A program made the position numbers and the translations under genes. The notes under the pieces are model-generated. The model did no database searches and was not told the DNA's origin. It saw only the letters and a list, made by a program, of their open reading frames with translations. From Granulimonas faecalis (GTDB lineage Bacteria; Actinomycetota; Coriobacteriia; Coriobacteriales; Atopobiaceae), in the NCBI RefSeq assembly GCF_022834715.1, contig NZ_BQKC01000001.1, positions 1,152,501 through 1,216,500 on the forward strand: DNA of 64,000 nt. The letters run 5' to 3'. Positions 29,934-40,398 of the stretch are shown here, piece by piece. Positions within the stretch are counted from its first letter, which is position 1. Every line of letters starts with the position of its first letter.

Positions 29934-30608
29934 ATGAACATCCTGGTTGTCGAAGACGAGAAGAACCTCAACGACGCCATGTGCCACGTCCTGACGGAGG
30001 ACGGCTGCCACGCGAAGGCCGCATACGACGGCAAGGCCGGCTACGAGCTCGCGAAGACCGGCGAGTACGACGTCGTGGTCCTCGACGTCATGCTCCCCGA
30101 GATGGACGGCTTCGAGGTCGTGCACCAGCTGCGTCGCGACGGCGTGGCCACCCCCGTCATCATCGTGACCGCCAAGACCTCCACCACCGACAAGATCGAG
30201 GGACTCGACTGCGGCGCGGACGACTACATGACCAAGCCCATCGACACCGACGAGCTGCTCGCCCGCATCCGCGCCCTCTCCCGCCGCAAGGGCGAGGTGC
30301 CCATCGACGAGATGAAGTTCGGCGACCTGGCCCTCGACCTCCACACCCACGACCTGCGCTGCAACGGCCGCGACGTGCACCTCTCCCAGAAGGAGTTCGA
30401 GGTCATGCGCATGCTCATGAGCTCCACGGGCCGCGTGGTCTCCAAGCACGACCTCCTCGCCTCCATCTGGGGCACCGAGGGCGACACCAGCGAGAACTCC
30501 GCCGAGGCCTACATCTCCTTCCTGCGCAAGAAACTTTCCCACCTGCACTCCGAGGTGCAGATCACGACCCTGCGCATGCTCGGCTACCGCCTGGAGGAGC
30601 TCGGCTAG
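29934..30608 (+). CDS. OmpR/PhoB-family response regulator
   Basis: DNA-binding response regulator of 224 residues. The receiver domain (1-120) has the acidic pair E7/D8, phospho-acceptor D51 ([12 protein letters not shown]), T79 region (IIVTAKTS) and a Lys in [13 protein letters not shown]. The C-terminal winged helix (about 125-222) shows [13 protein letters not shown] and [11 protein letters not shown] follows AAGGAGG. The histidine kinase follows on the same strand after a strong hairpin. The signal and regulon are unknown. Confidence 0.93.
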   Translation: MNILVVEDEKNLNDAMCHVLTEDGCHAKAAYDGKAGYELAKTGEYDVVVLDVMLPEMDGFEVVHQLRRDGVATPVIIVTAKTSTTDKIEGLDCGADDYMTKPIDTDELLARIRALSRRKGEVPIDEMKFGDLALDLHTHDLRCNGRDVHLSQKEFEVMRMLMSSTGRVVSKHDLLASIWGTEGDTSENSAEAYISFLRKKLSHLHSEVQITTLRMLGYRLEELG

Positions 30609-30636
30609 GCCCCGTACAGCCCAGACCGGCGCACCC

Positions 30637-30677
30637 GAGGCGCCCCGCACCGGCCGGTGCGGGGCGCCTCCCCTTTT
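30637..30677 (+). terminator. 34-bp palindrome with T-run between regulator and kinase
   Basis: A perfect 17-bp palindrome arm pair (30637-30653 with 30654-30670) is followed by CCC and TTTT. It can end most transcripts after the regulator, giving more regulator than kinase. As a perfect palindrome it might also be a protein binding site. Confidence 0.8.
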
Positions 30678-30741
30678 GGGCCCGGGTCTGCAGACGCTAT
30701 GATGGGGGCGGTCGGTCGTACGGGGGAAGCGCAGGGATTCC

Positions 30742-31998
30742 ATGCTCGAGAGGCTCCAACGCAACTTCATGGTGCTCACCATGACCCTGCTCGCCCTGGT
30801 CCTCTTCGGCGCCTTCGCCGTCTCCTACACCACCACCCAGCAGCAGCTCGGCCAGTTCGTGATGGCGTCGCTCGACCGCGTCCTCGACACCACCACCCCC
30901 ATGCGCCCCTACATCGGCGTGCTCGCGGCCTCGGGCGACGGCGACCGCCACGGCTACGGCCAGATGGCCGTCTACTGGATCGACATCGACAGGGAGACCG
31001 GCCGCATCGTCGGCAACGACACGGCGGCCATCATCGGCCCCAAGGCCGTCTCGGCCGCCCTGTCGGCGAGCGACGCCTCCGACGGGGAGACGGGCTACCT
31101 CCCCGACTTCGACATCGTGTGGAAGCGCGGCGCCACCCCCTCCGGCGAGCGCATCGCCGTCGCCAACACCACCGGCATCGGCCAGGCACTCTCCAACCAG
31201 CTCTACGTGAACATCGCCGTGGGCGTGGCGGGCCTCTCGGTCATCGCGCTCGTCATGTGGCACATCTCCCGTTGGATCGTGCGGCCCGTACGCCTCTCCT
31301 GGGAGGCCCAGCGCCAGTTCACGGCCGACGCCTCCCACGAGCTCAAGACCCCGCTGGCCGTCATCCTCGCCAACACCCACATCCTCAAGGGCGACCTCGA
31401 CCGCATCCCTGAGGACGACCGCCGCTGGGTGGAGTCCACCGATATGGAGGCCGAGCGCATGAAGGAGCTCGTCACGAGCCTCCTCGAGCTCTCCCGCGCC
31501 GACGAGGACCGCTTCAACAGAGGGTCGGTCTACCACATGGAGGACTGCGACCTCTCCGAGCTCGTGAGCGGCATGACCATGCAGTTCGACGTCGTGGCCT
31601 TCGAGAGCGGCCACATGATCTCGGAGGACATCCAGGGCGGCGTCCACGTGAAGGCGGACCCGGGCTTCATCGAGAAGGTCGTGAAGATCCTGCTCGACAA
31701 CGCCGTGAAGTACTCCACGCGCGGCGACACCGTGGACGTGTCCCTCAAGGTGAACGCCAAGCGGCGCCAGGCCGTCTTCTCAGTGCGCAACTACGGCGAC
31801 ACCCTCTCCCCCGCCGACATCGAGCACATCTTCGACCGCTTCTACCGCACCGACAGGGCGCGCAGCCGCGCCACCGGCGGGTTCGGCCTCGGCCTGCCCA
31901 TCGCCAAGGCCATCGTCGACGGCCACGACGGCTCCATCTCGTGCACGAGCACGGACGAGGACGGCACCACGTTCTCGTTCTCGCTGCCCATGGCGTGA
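30742..31998 (+). CDS. Sensor histidine kinase
   Basis: Membrane kinase of 418 residues. Transmembrane helices at about 9-28 and 155-176 flank a 125-residue extracytoplasmic sensor domain. The HisKA domain has the phospho-acceptor H199 in FTADASHELKTPLAVI; the ATPase domain has the N box (LLDNAVKY), a G1-like NYGDTLSP region (Asp-Thr in place of the usual DxGxG), an F box and GGFGLGLPIAKAI. HAMP is short or absent: only about 12 residues lie between TM2 and the dimerisation helix. It presumably phosphorylates the preceding regulator. ATG has AGGG eight bases before it. dinB follows two bases after its stop. Confidence 0.92.
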   Translation: MLERLQRNFMVLTMTLLALVLFGAFAVSYTTTQQQLGQFVMASLDRVLDTTTPMRPYIGVLAASGDGDRHGYGQMAVYWIDIDRETGRIVGNDTAAIIGPKAVSAALSASDASDGETGYLPDFDIVWKRGATPSGERIAVANTTGIGQALSNQLYVNIAVGVAGLSVIALVMWHISRWIVRPVRLSWEAQRQFTADASHELKTPLAVILANTHILKGDLDRIPEDDRRWVESTDMEAERMKELVTSLLELSRADEDRFNRGSVYHMEDCDLSELVSGMTMQFDVVAFESGHMISEDIQGGVHVKADPGFIEKVVKILLDNAVKYSTRGDTVDVSLKVNAKRRQAVFSVRNYGDTLSPADIEHIFDRFYRTDRARSRATGGFGLGLPIAKAIVDGHDGSISCTSTDEDGTTFSFSLPMA

Positions 31999-32000
31999 CC

Positions 32001-33299
32001 ATGGGACCCGACGCCGGCCGCCCCCACGAGCTCGAGGCGATCCCCTGGAAGGGGCCCGCCGTGGGCCTACTGGACCTCGACGCCTTCTTCGCCTCCGTGG
32101 AGCAGCTCGACCACCCCGAGTGGCGCGGCAGGCCCGTCATCGTGGGCGGCAGTGCCGGTAGGCGCGGCGTGGTGTCGACGGCGAGCTACGAGGCGCGCGC
32201 CTACGGCGTTCACTCGGCCATGCCGAGTGCCCAGGCGCAGCGGCTGTGCCCCCAGGCGATCTGGACCCGCGGGAGGTTCGACCGCTACCGCGAGATGAGC
32301 CGCAGGGTGATGGACATCCTGCTGGCCGAGACGCCCCTCGTGGAGCAGGTGTCCATCGACGAGGCTTTCTTCGACGTGACGCCGGGCCGCTTCTCGCGCG
32401 AGCACCCCGTGGCCGTCTGCCGCCGGGTGCGGGACGCCGTGGCGGCGCTGGGGGTGACGTGCTCCATCGGGCTCTCCACGTCCAAGACCGTGGCCAAGAT
32501 CGCGTCGGACAAGGAGAAGCCCCGCGGCCTCACGGTGGTGCCGCCCGGGACCGAGGCGCTCTTCCTCCGGGACCTCCCCGTGCGCGACATGAGCGGCGTG
32601 GGCCCCGCGACCGAACGGACCCTCCTGTCCCACGGCATCCGCACGCTGGGCGAGCTCGCCGCCGGCGACCCGGCCGAGATGGCCCGGCTCCTGGGCGTGG
32701 CGGGGCCCGCCCTTGTCGAGCGAGCGGCGGGCCGCGAGCACTCCCCCGTCCGCGCGGCCGACGACGCCGAGGAGCCCAAGTCGGTGAGCAACGAGCGGAC
32801 GTTCGCCCGCGACCTCACGCAGGCGGCCGACGTGGAGGCGGCCGTGCTCTCGGTGGCGGCCAAGGTGGGCACCCGCCTGCGCTCCAAGGGGCTCGCGGGG
32901 TCGGAGGTGACCCTCAAGCTGAGGTTCGACTTCGAGCACGGCCGCACGGCCCAGCGCCGGCTGGCGGCTCCCACCGACGACGAGTCGGTCTTCGGCCGCG
33001 CCGCGCTCGACCTCCTCCACGAGGTGTGGCGCCCCGGCGTGGCCGTACGGCTCGTGGGTGTGGGCGTCTCGCGCTTCGGCGAGGCCGCCGCCCCCGAGCA
33101 GCCCACGCTCTTCCCCGACGCCATGCTGGGCGGCGACGGGGACGGGCGCGACGGAGGCTCCCCCGCGCCCAAGGGGCGCAGGGAGCTCAGCGTGGCCCTC
33201 GACGAGCTGCGGGAGCGGTTCGGCGCCGGCGCGGTCTCCTACGGGCGCGACCTCCGCCTCAAGGACGAGACGAGCGACACGGTGCCCATGAACAAGTGA
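32001..33299 (+). CDS. dinB: DNA polymerase IV (Y-family)
   Basis: Translesion polymerase of 432 residues. Catalytic acidic residues are D25 in LLDLDAFF and D120/E121 in SIDEAFFD; a helix-hairpin-helix (VRDMSGVGPATERTLLSHG) and little-finger domain follow. QPTLF near residue 375 fits a beta-clamp binding motif. The last 45 residues are an extra tail. ATG two bases after the kinase stop suggests cotranscription with the two-component system, which is an unusual arrangement. Confidence 0.94.
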   Translation: MGPDAGRPHELEAIPWKGPAVGLLDLDAFFASVEQLDHPEWRGRPVIVGGSAGRRGVVSTASYEARAYGVHSAMPSAQAQRLCPQAIWTRGRFDRYREMSRRVMDILLAETPLVEQVSIDEAFFDVTPGRFSREHPVAVCRRVRDAVAALGVTCSIGLSTSKTVAKIASDKEKPRGLTVVPPGTEALFLRDLPVRDMSGVGPATERTLLSHGIRTLGELAAGDPAEMARLLGVAGPALVERAAGREHSPVRAADDAEEPKSVSNERTFARDLTQAADVEAAVLSVAAKVGTRLRSKGLAGSEVTLKLRFDFEHGRTAQRRLAAPTDDESVFGRAALDLLHEVWRPGVAVRLVGVGVSRFGEAAAPEQPTLFPDAMLGGDGDGRDGGSPAPKGRRELSVALDELRERFGAGAVSYGRDLRLKDETSDTVPMNK

Positions 33300-33309
33300 C
33301 GCCGCCGGC

Positions 33310-33654
33310 TCAGATCTCGATGCGCGGGGCGTCGGCCCAGAGGTTCTCGATCCGGTAGAAGGCGCGCTGCTCGGGCTTGAAGACGTGCACCACCACGGGG
33401 CCGTAGTCGATGAGGACCCAGGACATGCCGTCCCTGCCCTCCACGGAGAGCGGCTTGACGCCGCACCCGGTGCGAACAGCCTCCTCCACGGCGTCCATGA
33501 CGGCGTGGGCCTGGGGGTTGTTGGCGACGGTGGCGACGACGATGCAGTCGCACACGTCGCTCTTGCCGGTGACGTCGATGACGGCGACGTCCTGGGCCTT
33601 CTTGGAGTCGGCGGCCTCGGCGGCCGTGCGGGCGATCTCTTGGGGCGTGCTCAT
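33310..33654 (-). CDS. rsfS: Ribosomal silencing factor RsfS
   Basis: Binds L14 and blocks subunit joining under starvation; 114 residues. The family core is seen in DVAVIDVTGKSDVCDCIVVA and LIDYGPVVVHVF. ATG overlaps the yqeK stop as ATGA. It is the last gene of the chain obgE-proB-proA-nadD-yqeK-rsfS; its end faces the dinB end 10 bases away, with no visible terminator between. Confidence 0.94.
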   Translation of the reverse strand: MSTPQEIARTAAEAADSKKAQDVAVIDVTGKSDVCDCIVVATVANNPQAHAVMDAVEEAVRTGCGVKPLSVEGRDGMSWVLIDYGPVVVHVFKPEQRAFYRIENLWADAPRIEI

Positions 33655-34316
33655 CGGTGGGTCGCGTCCTTTCCTGTGACGAGTTCGTTGTAGATGTCGA
33701 TGGTACCGGGATAGAGGTAGCGGCGGGTCTGGACCACGTAGGCCACCCCGTCGCAGAAGCAGGTGCGGTAGAGGTCGTCGAGAGTCGCCTCGCCCACCAT
33801 GGCGCGCTGGGCGTCGAGCGGCCCCTTGGAGCCGCGCAGGGGCTCGATGCCGTCGGCAACGAAGAGCACCTCGTCGAGCGGCGCCATGTCCCGGGCCCCC
33901 GTGGTGTGGCGCGCCACGGCGCGGAGCACCCCCGGTGACAACCACGGGTAGCGCCCCGGCAGCGTCCTGGAGGCAAGCAGGCCGTGGATGAGGGGGCGCA
34001 CGAGGTCCAGGGGCACGCCGAGGTCGATGCCCGCCTCCTCGGCCGGGCCCACCAGCTCGGCGTCGGGGCGCGCCTTCTCCCAGTCGTGCAGGATGCCGGC
34101 CACCCGGGCGTCGAAGGTGTCGACGCCGTAGGCGGTGGCGAGGGCCTCGGCCGTGCGGCCCACGGACAGCGAGTGGGCGAGCCGCCCCGGGCGGTGGGCG
34201 AGACGGTCGGAGAGGTCGGCCTCCAGCCCCTCCACGGTGCGGGCTTGGGCGCCGGACAGGGTCGAGGGCGCCTCGAGCAGGGCCTCGAAGCGCGAGGTGT
34301 CGGGCGCGGCGCTCAC
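33651..34316 (-). CDS. yqeK: HD-domain bis(5'-nucleosyl)-tetraphosphatase YqeK
   Basis: Predicted Ap4A hydrolase of 221 residues with an HD metal site: RLAHSLSVG, ILHDWEKARP, IHGLLAS and ARHTTGARDM supply the His/Asp ligands. YqeK in Bacillus cleaves Ap4A symmetrically. GTG start overlaps the nadD stop as GTGA; the nadD-yqeK-rsfS order is conserved in Firmicutes. An N-terminal 40-residue extension is present. Confidence 0.92.
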   Translation of the reverse strand: MSAAPDTSRFEALLEAPSTLSGAQARTVEGLEADLSDRLAHRPGRLAHSLSVGRTAEALATAYGVDTFDARVAGILHDWEKARPDAELVGPAEEAGIDLGVPLDLVRPLIHGLLASRTLPGRYPWLSPGVLRAVARHTTGARDMAPLDEVLFVADGIEPLRGSKGPLDAQRAMVGEATLDDLYRTCFCDGVAYVVQTRRYLYPGTIDIYNELVTGKDATHR

Positions 34317-35008
34317 GACTCCCTCCCCTGGCCGCCGACGGACTCCCCCGTCACGGCCTCCCAGCCGTAGAGGCCGCGCTTCTCGATGTAGCCGACCACG
34401 GAGTCGGGCGTGAGGTAGCGCAGCGACTGCCCGGCCGCCCGGCGGCGGCGCAGGTAGGAGGAGCTGATGGCGAGGGCGGGAACCTCGAGGTAGAACACCT
34501 GGAAGCCGAGGCCCGAGGCCTCGATGGCGCGGCGCGCCCGCTCGAGGTCGTACCCAGGGCGCGTGACGCCCACGAGCGTGGCGAGGGACGCGATGCGGGC
34601 GGCGTCGTGCCAGTGCACGATGTCGATGATGGCGTCGGCGCCGGTGACGAAGAAGAGCTCGACGTTGTCCGGGTAGGCGGCGCGGAGCTCCTCGAGGGTG
34701 TCGGCGGTGTAGGTGACGCCGGGCCGCTCCACCTCGAGGCGCGAGGCCTCGAAGACGGGGTTGTCGGCCGTGGCGAGCAGCGTCATGGCGAACCGGTCCT
34801 CCGCAGCCGACACGGGCCGGTCCTGCTTGAAGGCGGGGCTGCCGGCGGGCATGAAGAGCACCACGTCGAGGTCGAGGTCGCCGGCCACCTGCTCGGCGGC
34901 CACGAGGTGCCCGTTGTGGATGGGGTCGAACGTGCCGCCCATCACGCCGAGCCGGTAGGTGCGGGCCGGGTCGTCGCCGAGGCGCGGGAGCCCCTCCCAG
35001 GCGCTCAC
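34313..35008 (-). CDS. nadD: Nicotinate-nucleotide adenylyltransferase
   Basis: Makes deamido-NAD from nicotinate mononucleotide and ATP, 231 residues. The nucleotidyltransferase motifs are GGTFDPIHNGHL and ISSSYLRRR. Start is GTG overlapping the proA stop as GTGA; about 20 residues precede the usual start of the fold. It belongs to the proBA-nadD-yqeK-rsfS chain. Confidence 0.95.
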   Translation of the reverse strand: MSAWEGLPRLGDDPARTYRLGVMGGTFDPIHNGHLVAAEQVAGDLDLDVVLFMPAGSPAFKQDRPVSAAEDRFAMTLLATADNPVFEASRLEVERPGVTYTADTLEELRAAYPDNVELFFVTGADAIIDIVHWHDAARIASLATLVGVTRPGYDLERARRAIEASGLGFQVFYLEVPALAISSSYLRRRRAAGQSLRYLTPDSVVGYIEKRGLYGWEAVTGESVGGQGRES

Positions 35009-36270
35009 CCGCGCACCTGCCCGTCGCCCCTGAGGACGTACTTGGTGGACGTGAGCGCCGAGGCGCCCATGGGCCCGCGCACGTGGAGCTTCTGGGTGGA
35101 GATGCCGATCTCCGCCCCGAGGCCGAACATGCCGCCGTCGGTGAAGCGGGTGGACGCGTTGACGTACACCGCCGCCGCGTCCACGCCGGCGAGGAAGCGC
35201 TCGGACGCGCGGTAGCTCTCGGTCACGATGCACTCGGAGTGGCCGGTGCCGTAGCGGTTCACGTGGGCAACGGCCTCGTCGACGCCGTCGACGAGCCTCA
35301 CGCTCATGGCGAGGTCGAGGTACTCGCGGCCCCAGTCGTCCTCGGAGGCCTCGGCCATCTCGATGCCGGCCGCGCGGCAGACGTCGCGCGCCCCCTCGTC
35401 GCCCACGAGGGCGACACCGCGCTCAGCGAGGGCGCGGCACACGCCGGGCAGCAGCCGGTCGGCGGCGGCGCGGTCCACGAGGAGCGACTCCGCCGCATTG
35501 CAGACGCCGGGGCGGCTCGTCTTGGCGTTGACGACGATGGCCTCGGCCATGGCGGCGTCGGCGCTCCCATCGAGGTAGATGTGGCAGTTACCCGTGCCGG
35601 TCTCGATGACGGGGACCGTGGACTCCTCCACGCAGGTGCGGATGAGCGAGGCGCCGCCGCGGGGGATGAGCACATCCACGAGGCCCGTGGCGTGCATGAG
35701 GTCGACGGACGAGGAGCGCTCGGTGGACTCCACGTAGCGCACGACGTCGGGCGAGAGGCCCGTCGAGGCGATGCCGCGGCGCGCCGCGGCGGCCATGGCG
35801 GCGCAGGTCTCCATGGCGGCCGAGCCGCCCCTGAGTACGCAGGCGTTGCCCGAGCGCAGGCAGAGGGCGATGGAGTCGGCCGTCACGTTGGGGCGCGCCT
35901 CGTAGATGATGGCCACGACGCCGAGGGGCACCGAGACCTCGGTGAGGGAGATGCCGCTCGCGAGCACGCGGCCCCCCTCGACGGCGCCGAGCGGGTCCTC
36001 CTGGGCCGCCACCTCCGCCATGGCGGAGGTCACCTGGGCGAGGCGGTCGCGGTCGAGCAGGAGGCGGTCTAGCAGCGGGCCGGGCATGCCGGCCTCGCGC
36101 CCGCGGGCCATGTCGCGGGCGTTGGCCTCGCAGACGGCGTCGGCCTCGGCGTCGATAGCCGCGGCGGCCGCCAGGATGGCGGCGGTGCGGGTCTCGGCGG
36201 GGGCGGCGGCGAGGGCGGGTGCGGCGGCCTTGGCGGCCCTGGCGCAGCGGGTGGCGTTTGACTCGGTCAT
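35005..36270 (-). CDS. proA: Gamma-glutamyl phosphate reductase
   Basis: NADPH-dependent enzyme of proline synthesis making glutamate semialdehyde, 421 residues. The aldehyde-dehydrogenase fold shows YEARPNVTADS, the catalytic Cys in SRPGVCNAAES, and the FGLGAEIGISTQK stretch. ATG at 36268-36270 follows GAGAGG. proB lies 23 bases upstream. proC is not in the window. Confidence 0.96.
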   Translation of the reverse strand: MTESNATRCARAAKAAAPALAAAPAETRTAAILAAAAAIDAEADAVCEANARDMARGREAGMPGPLLDRLLLDRDRLAQVTSAMAEVAAQEDPLGAVEGGRVLASGISLTEVSVPLGVVAIIYEARPNVTADSIALCLRSGNACVLRGGSAAMETCAAMAAAARRGIASTGLSPDVVRYVESTERSSSVDLMHATGLVDVLIPRGGASLIRTCVEESTVPVIETGTGNCHIYLDGSADAAMAEAIVVNAKTSRPGVCNAAESLLVDRAAADRLLPGVCRALAERGVALVGDEGARDVCRAAGIEMAEASEDDWGREYLDLAMSVRLVDGVDEAVAHVNRYGTGHSECIVTESYRASERFLAGVDAAAVYVNASTRFTDGGMFGLGAEIGISTQKLHVRGPMGASALTSTKYVLRGDGQVRG

Positions 36271-36293
36271 GGTCGGACCTCTCGGTGGAAGGG

Positions 36294-38878
<2,585 letters not shown>

Positions 38879-39133
38879 TTAGGCCTCGACGGGGCGCACG
38901 TGCACCTTGTGCTTGGCGCCCTTCGTGAACTCGACCACGCCGTCGGCGAGGGCGAACAGGGTGTCGTCGCGGCCGATGCCCACGTTCTCGCCGGGGTGGA
39001 TGTGGGTGCCGCGCTGGCGCACGATGATCTGGCCGGTCTTGATGGCCTGGCCGCCGAAGATCTTGGTGCCGAGTCGCTGGGCGTTGGAGTCGCGGCCGTT
39101 GCGGGACGAGCCGAGGCCTTTCTTGTGTGCCAT
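38879..39133 (-). CDS. rpmA: 50S ribosomal protein L27
   Basis: Large-subunit protein near the peptidyl transferase centre, 84 residues, full length. It starts [16 protein letters not shown] without the N-terminal extension that needs cleavage in many Firmicutes. Follows rplU by 38 bases. Confidence 0.97.
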   Translation of the reverse strand: MAHKKGLGSSRNGRDSNAQRLGTKIFGGQAIKTGQIIVRQRGTHIHPGENVGIGRDDTLFALADGVVEFTKGAKHKVHVRPVEA

Positions 39134-39171
39134 GGTGAAAACCTGCCTAACTCTTGAATCCGGGTTCTGGT

Positions 39172-39516
39172 CTACTCGGCGGTGGAAGCCGACTCGGGGG
39201 CAGAGGCCTCACCGGGGATCTCGGTGACCTCGATGCGGGTGAGGTTCTGGCGGTGGCCCTTGGTGCGCTGGTAACGCTTGCGCTTGTGGAACTTGAAGAC
39301 CATCTCCTTGGGGGCCTTGTGCTGGTCGACGACCTTGGCGGTGACCTTCTGGCCGGCGAGCGCGGCCGGGTCGACGGTGGTGGCAGCGCCGTCGTTGAGC
39401 AGCAGGACGTCGAGCTGGACCTGCTCGCCAGGCTGCGCGTCGAGCTTCTCGACGTCGAGGACGTCGCCCTTGGCAACCTTATACTGCTTGCCACCTGTGG
39501 AAACGATTGCGTACAT
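39172..39516 (-). CDS. rplU: 50S ribosomal protein L21
   Basis: Large-subunit protein, 114 residues. The start [14 protein letters not shown] and the [13 protein letters not shown] segment are typical. ATG follows GAAGGG. A consensus-like promoter stands 43 bases upstream. Confidence 0.97.
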   Translation of the reverse strand: MYAIVSTGGKQYKVAKGDVLDVEKLDAQPGEQVQLDVLLLNDGAATTVDPAALAGQKVTAKVVDQHKAPKEMVFKFHKRKRYQRTKGHRQNLTRIEVTEIPGEASAPESASTAE

Positions 39517-39558
39517 GTGATCGAACCCTTCATTGCGAGGTGAGTGCAACAATTGTCC

Positions 39559-39587
39559 ATGATAGACCGCCGGCGCACAAGCGTCAA
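39559..39587 (-). promoter_or_regulatory. Promoter of rplU-rpmA
   Basis: On the minus strand TTGACG (39582-39587) and TATCAT (39559-39564) are spaced by exactly 17 bases, the best vegetative sigma-factor match in the window. The -10 lies 43 bases before the rplU ATG. Confidence 0.8.
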
Positions 39588-39696
39588 CGAGGCCCAACGG
39601 TCTCCCGGATGTCGCCGCAACGGGCCCGCTCCAAGGCCGCCGTGGAGGCTCCCCTGAAGCCGGCTATCCTAGTCATAGTAGACCGAGCGGCGCCCA

Positions 39697-40398
39697 TTAC
39701 AAGGCTTCCACAAGAGAGCCATCTTCCTCCTCGTGCCACTGACCCAACCGGAAGACGTCCACCCCGTCCAGGGAGCGCCCCTCCAGGGCCGGGGCGGCGA
39801 AGGCCGACCGGACCAGGACCTCGGGCCTCAGGGCGCCCTCGTTGGACGAGCGCGTGCGGACCGTGAGCTCCACGCCGCCGTCGACGTCGCGCGCGTCGAA
39901 CCCCACGAGGGTGCGGCCGAGGTCCACCCGCTTCTCCTTGCGGCCCCTCAGGTAGGTGAGCTCCCCCGCCCGGGCGAGGGCTGCCACGGCCGCGGACACC
40001 TCGTCGGCGGTGGCGTCCGTGGCGAGCGAGAGGCGCCACGAGGCGCGGTCGAGCCACGCACCGAGGGCCGGCGAGCGCGGGTAGACGTAGGCGGCCCGCA
40101 CGGGGGCGAGGTCGGCCGGGAGCGCCGCCGCGAGGCGCGCCAGGGCCTCCTCGGGCGGCACGTAGGAGCCCAGGGTGAGGTCGAGGTACTCGCTCGCCGA
40201 GGCCGCGCCCAGGGGCAGGGCGGCCGAGAAGGCGCACCTCATGCGGGGCGAGAAGCCCTGGGTCACGCAGAAGGGCAGGCGGGCCCGGCGCACGGCGCGC
40301 TCGAGGGCGCGCATGACGTCGAGGTGCCCGAGGAAGCGCAGCCGCCCCTCCTTGCGGTAGTGGACCCTCAGCAGGAACCGCTCGTTCTCGGCCATCAT
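39697..40398 (-). CDS. Radical SAM-linked protein (DUF2344, TIGR03936 type)
   Basis: A 233-residue protein beginning FLLRVHYRKEGRLRFLGHLD and followed by FSPRMRCAFSAALPLG, the hallmark of DUF2344. No Cys cluster and no membrane helix. It overlaps the upstream radical SAM gene as ATGA. In other bacteria the two are adjacent or fused, so they act together. The reaction is unknown; position next to rplU and possible links to RNase G/E genes suggest RNA or ribosome modification, by inference. Confidence 0.88.
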   Translation of the reverse strand: MMAENERFLLRVHYRKEGRLRFLGHLDVMRALERAVRRARLPFCVTQGFSPRMRCAFSAALPLGAASASEYLDLTLGSYVPPEEALARLAAALPADLAPVRAAYVYPRSPALGAWLDRASWRLSLATDATADEVSAAVAALARAGELTYLRGRKEKRVDLGRTLVGFDARDVDGGVELTVRTRSSNEGALRPEVLVRSAFAAPALEGRSLDGVDVFRLGQWHEEEDGSLVEAL

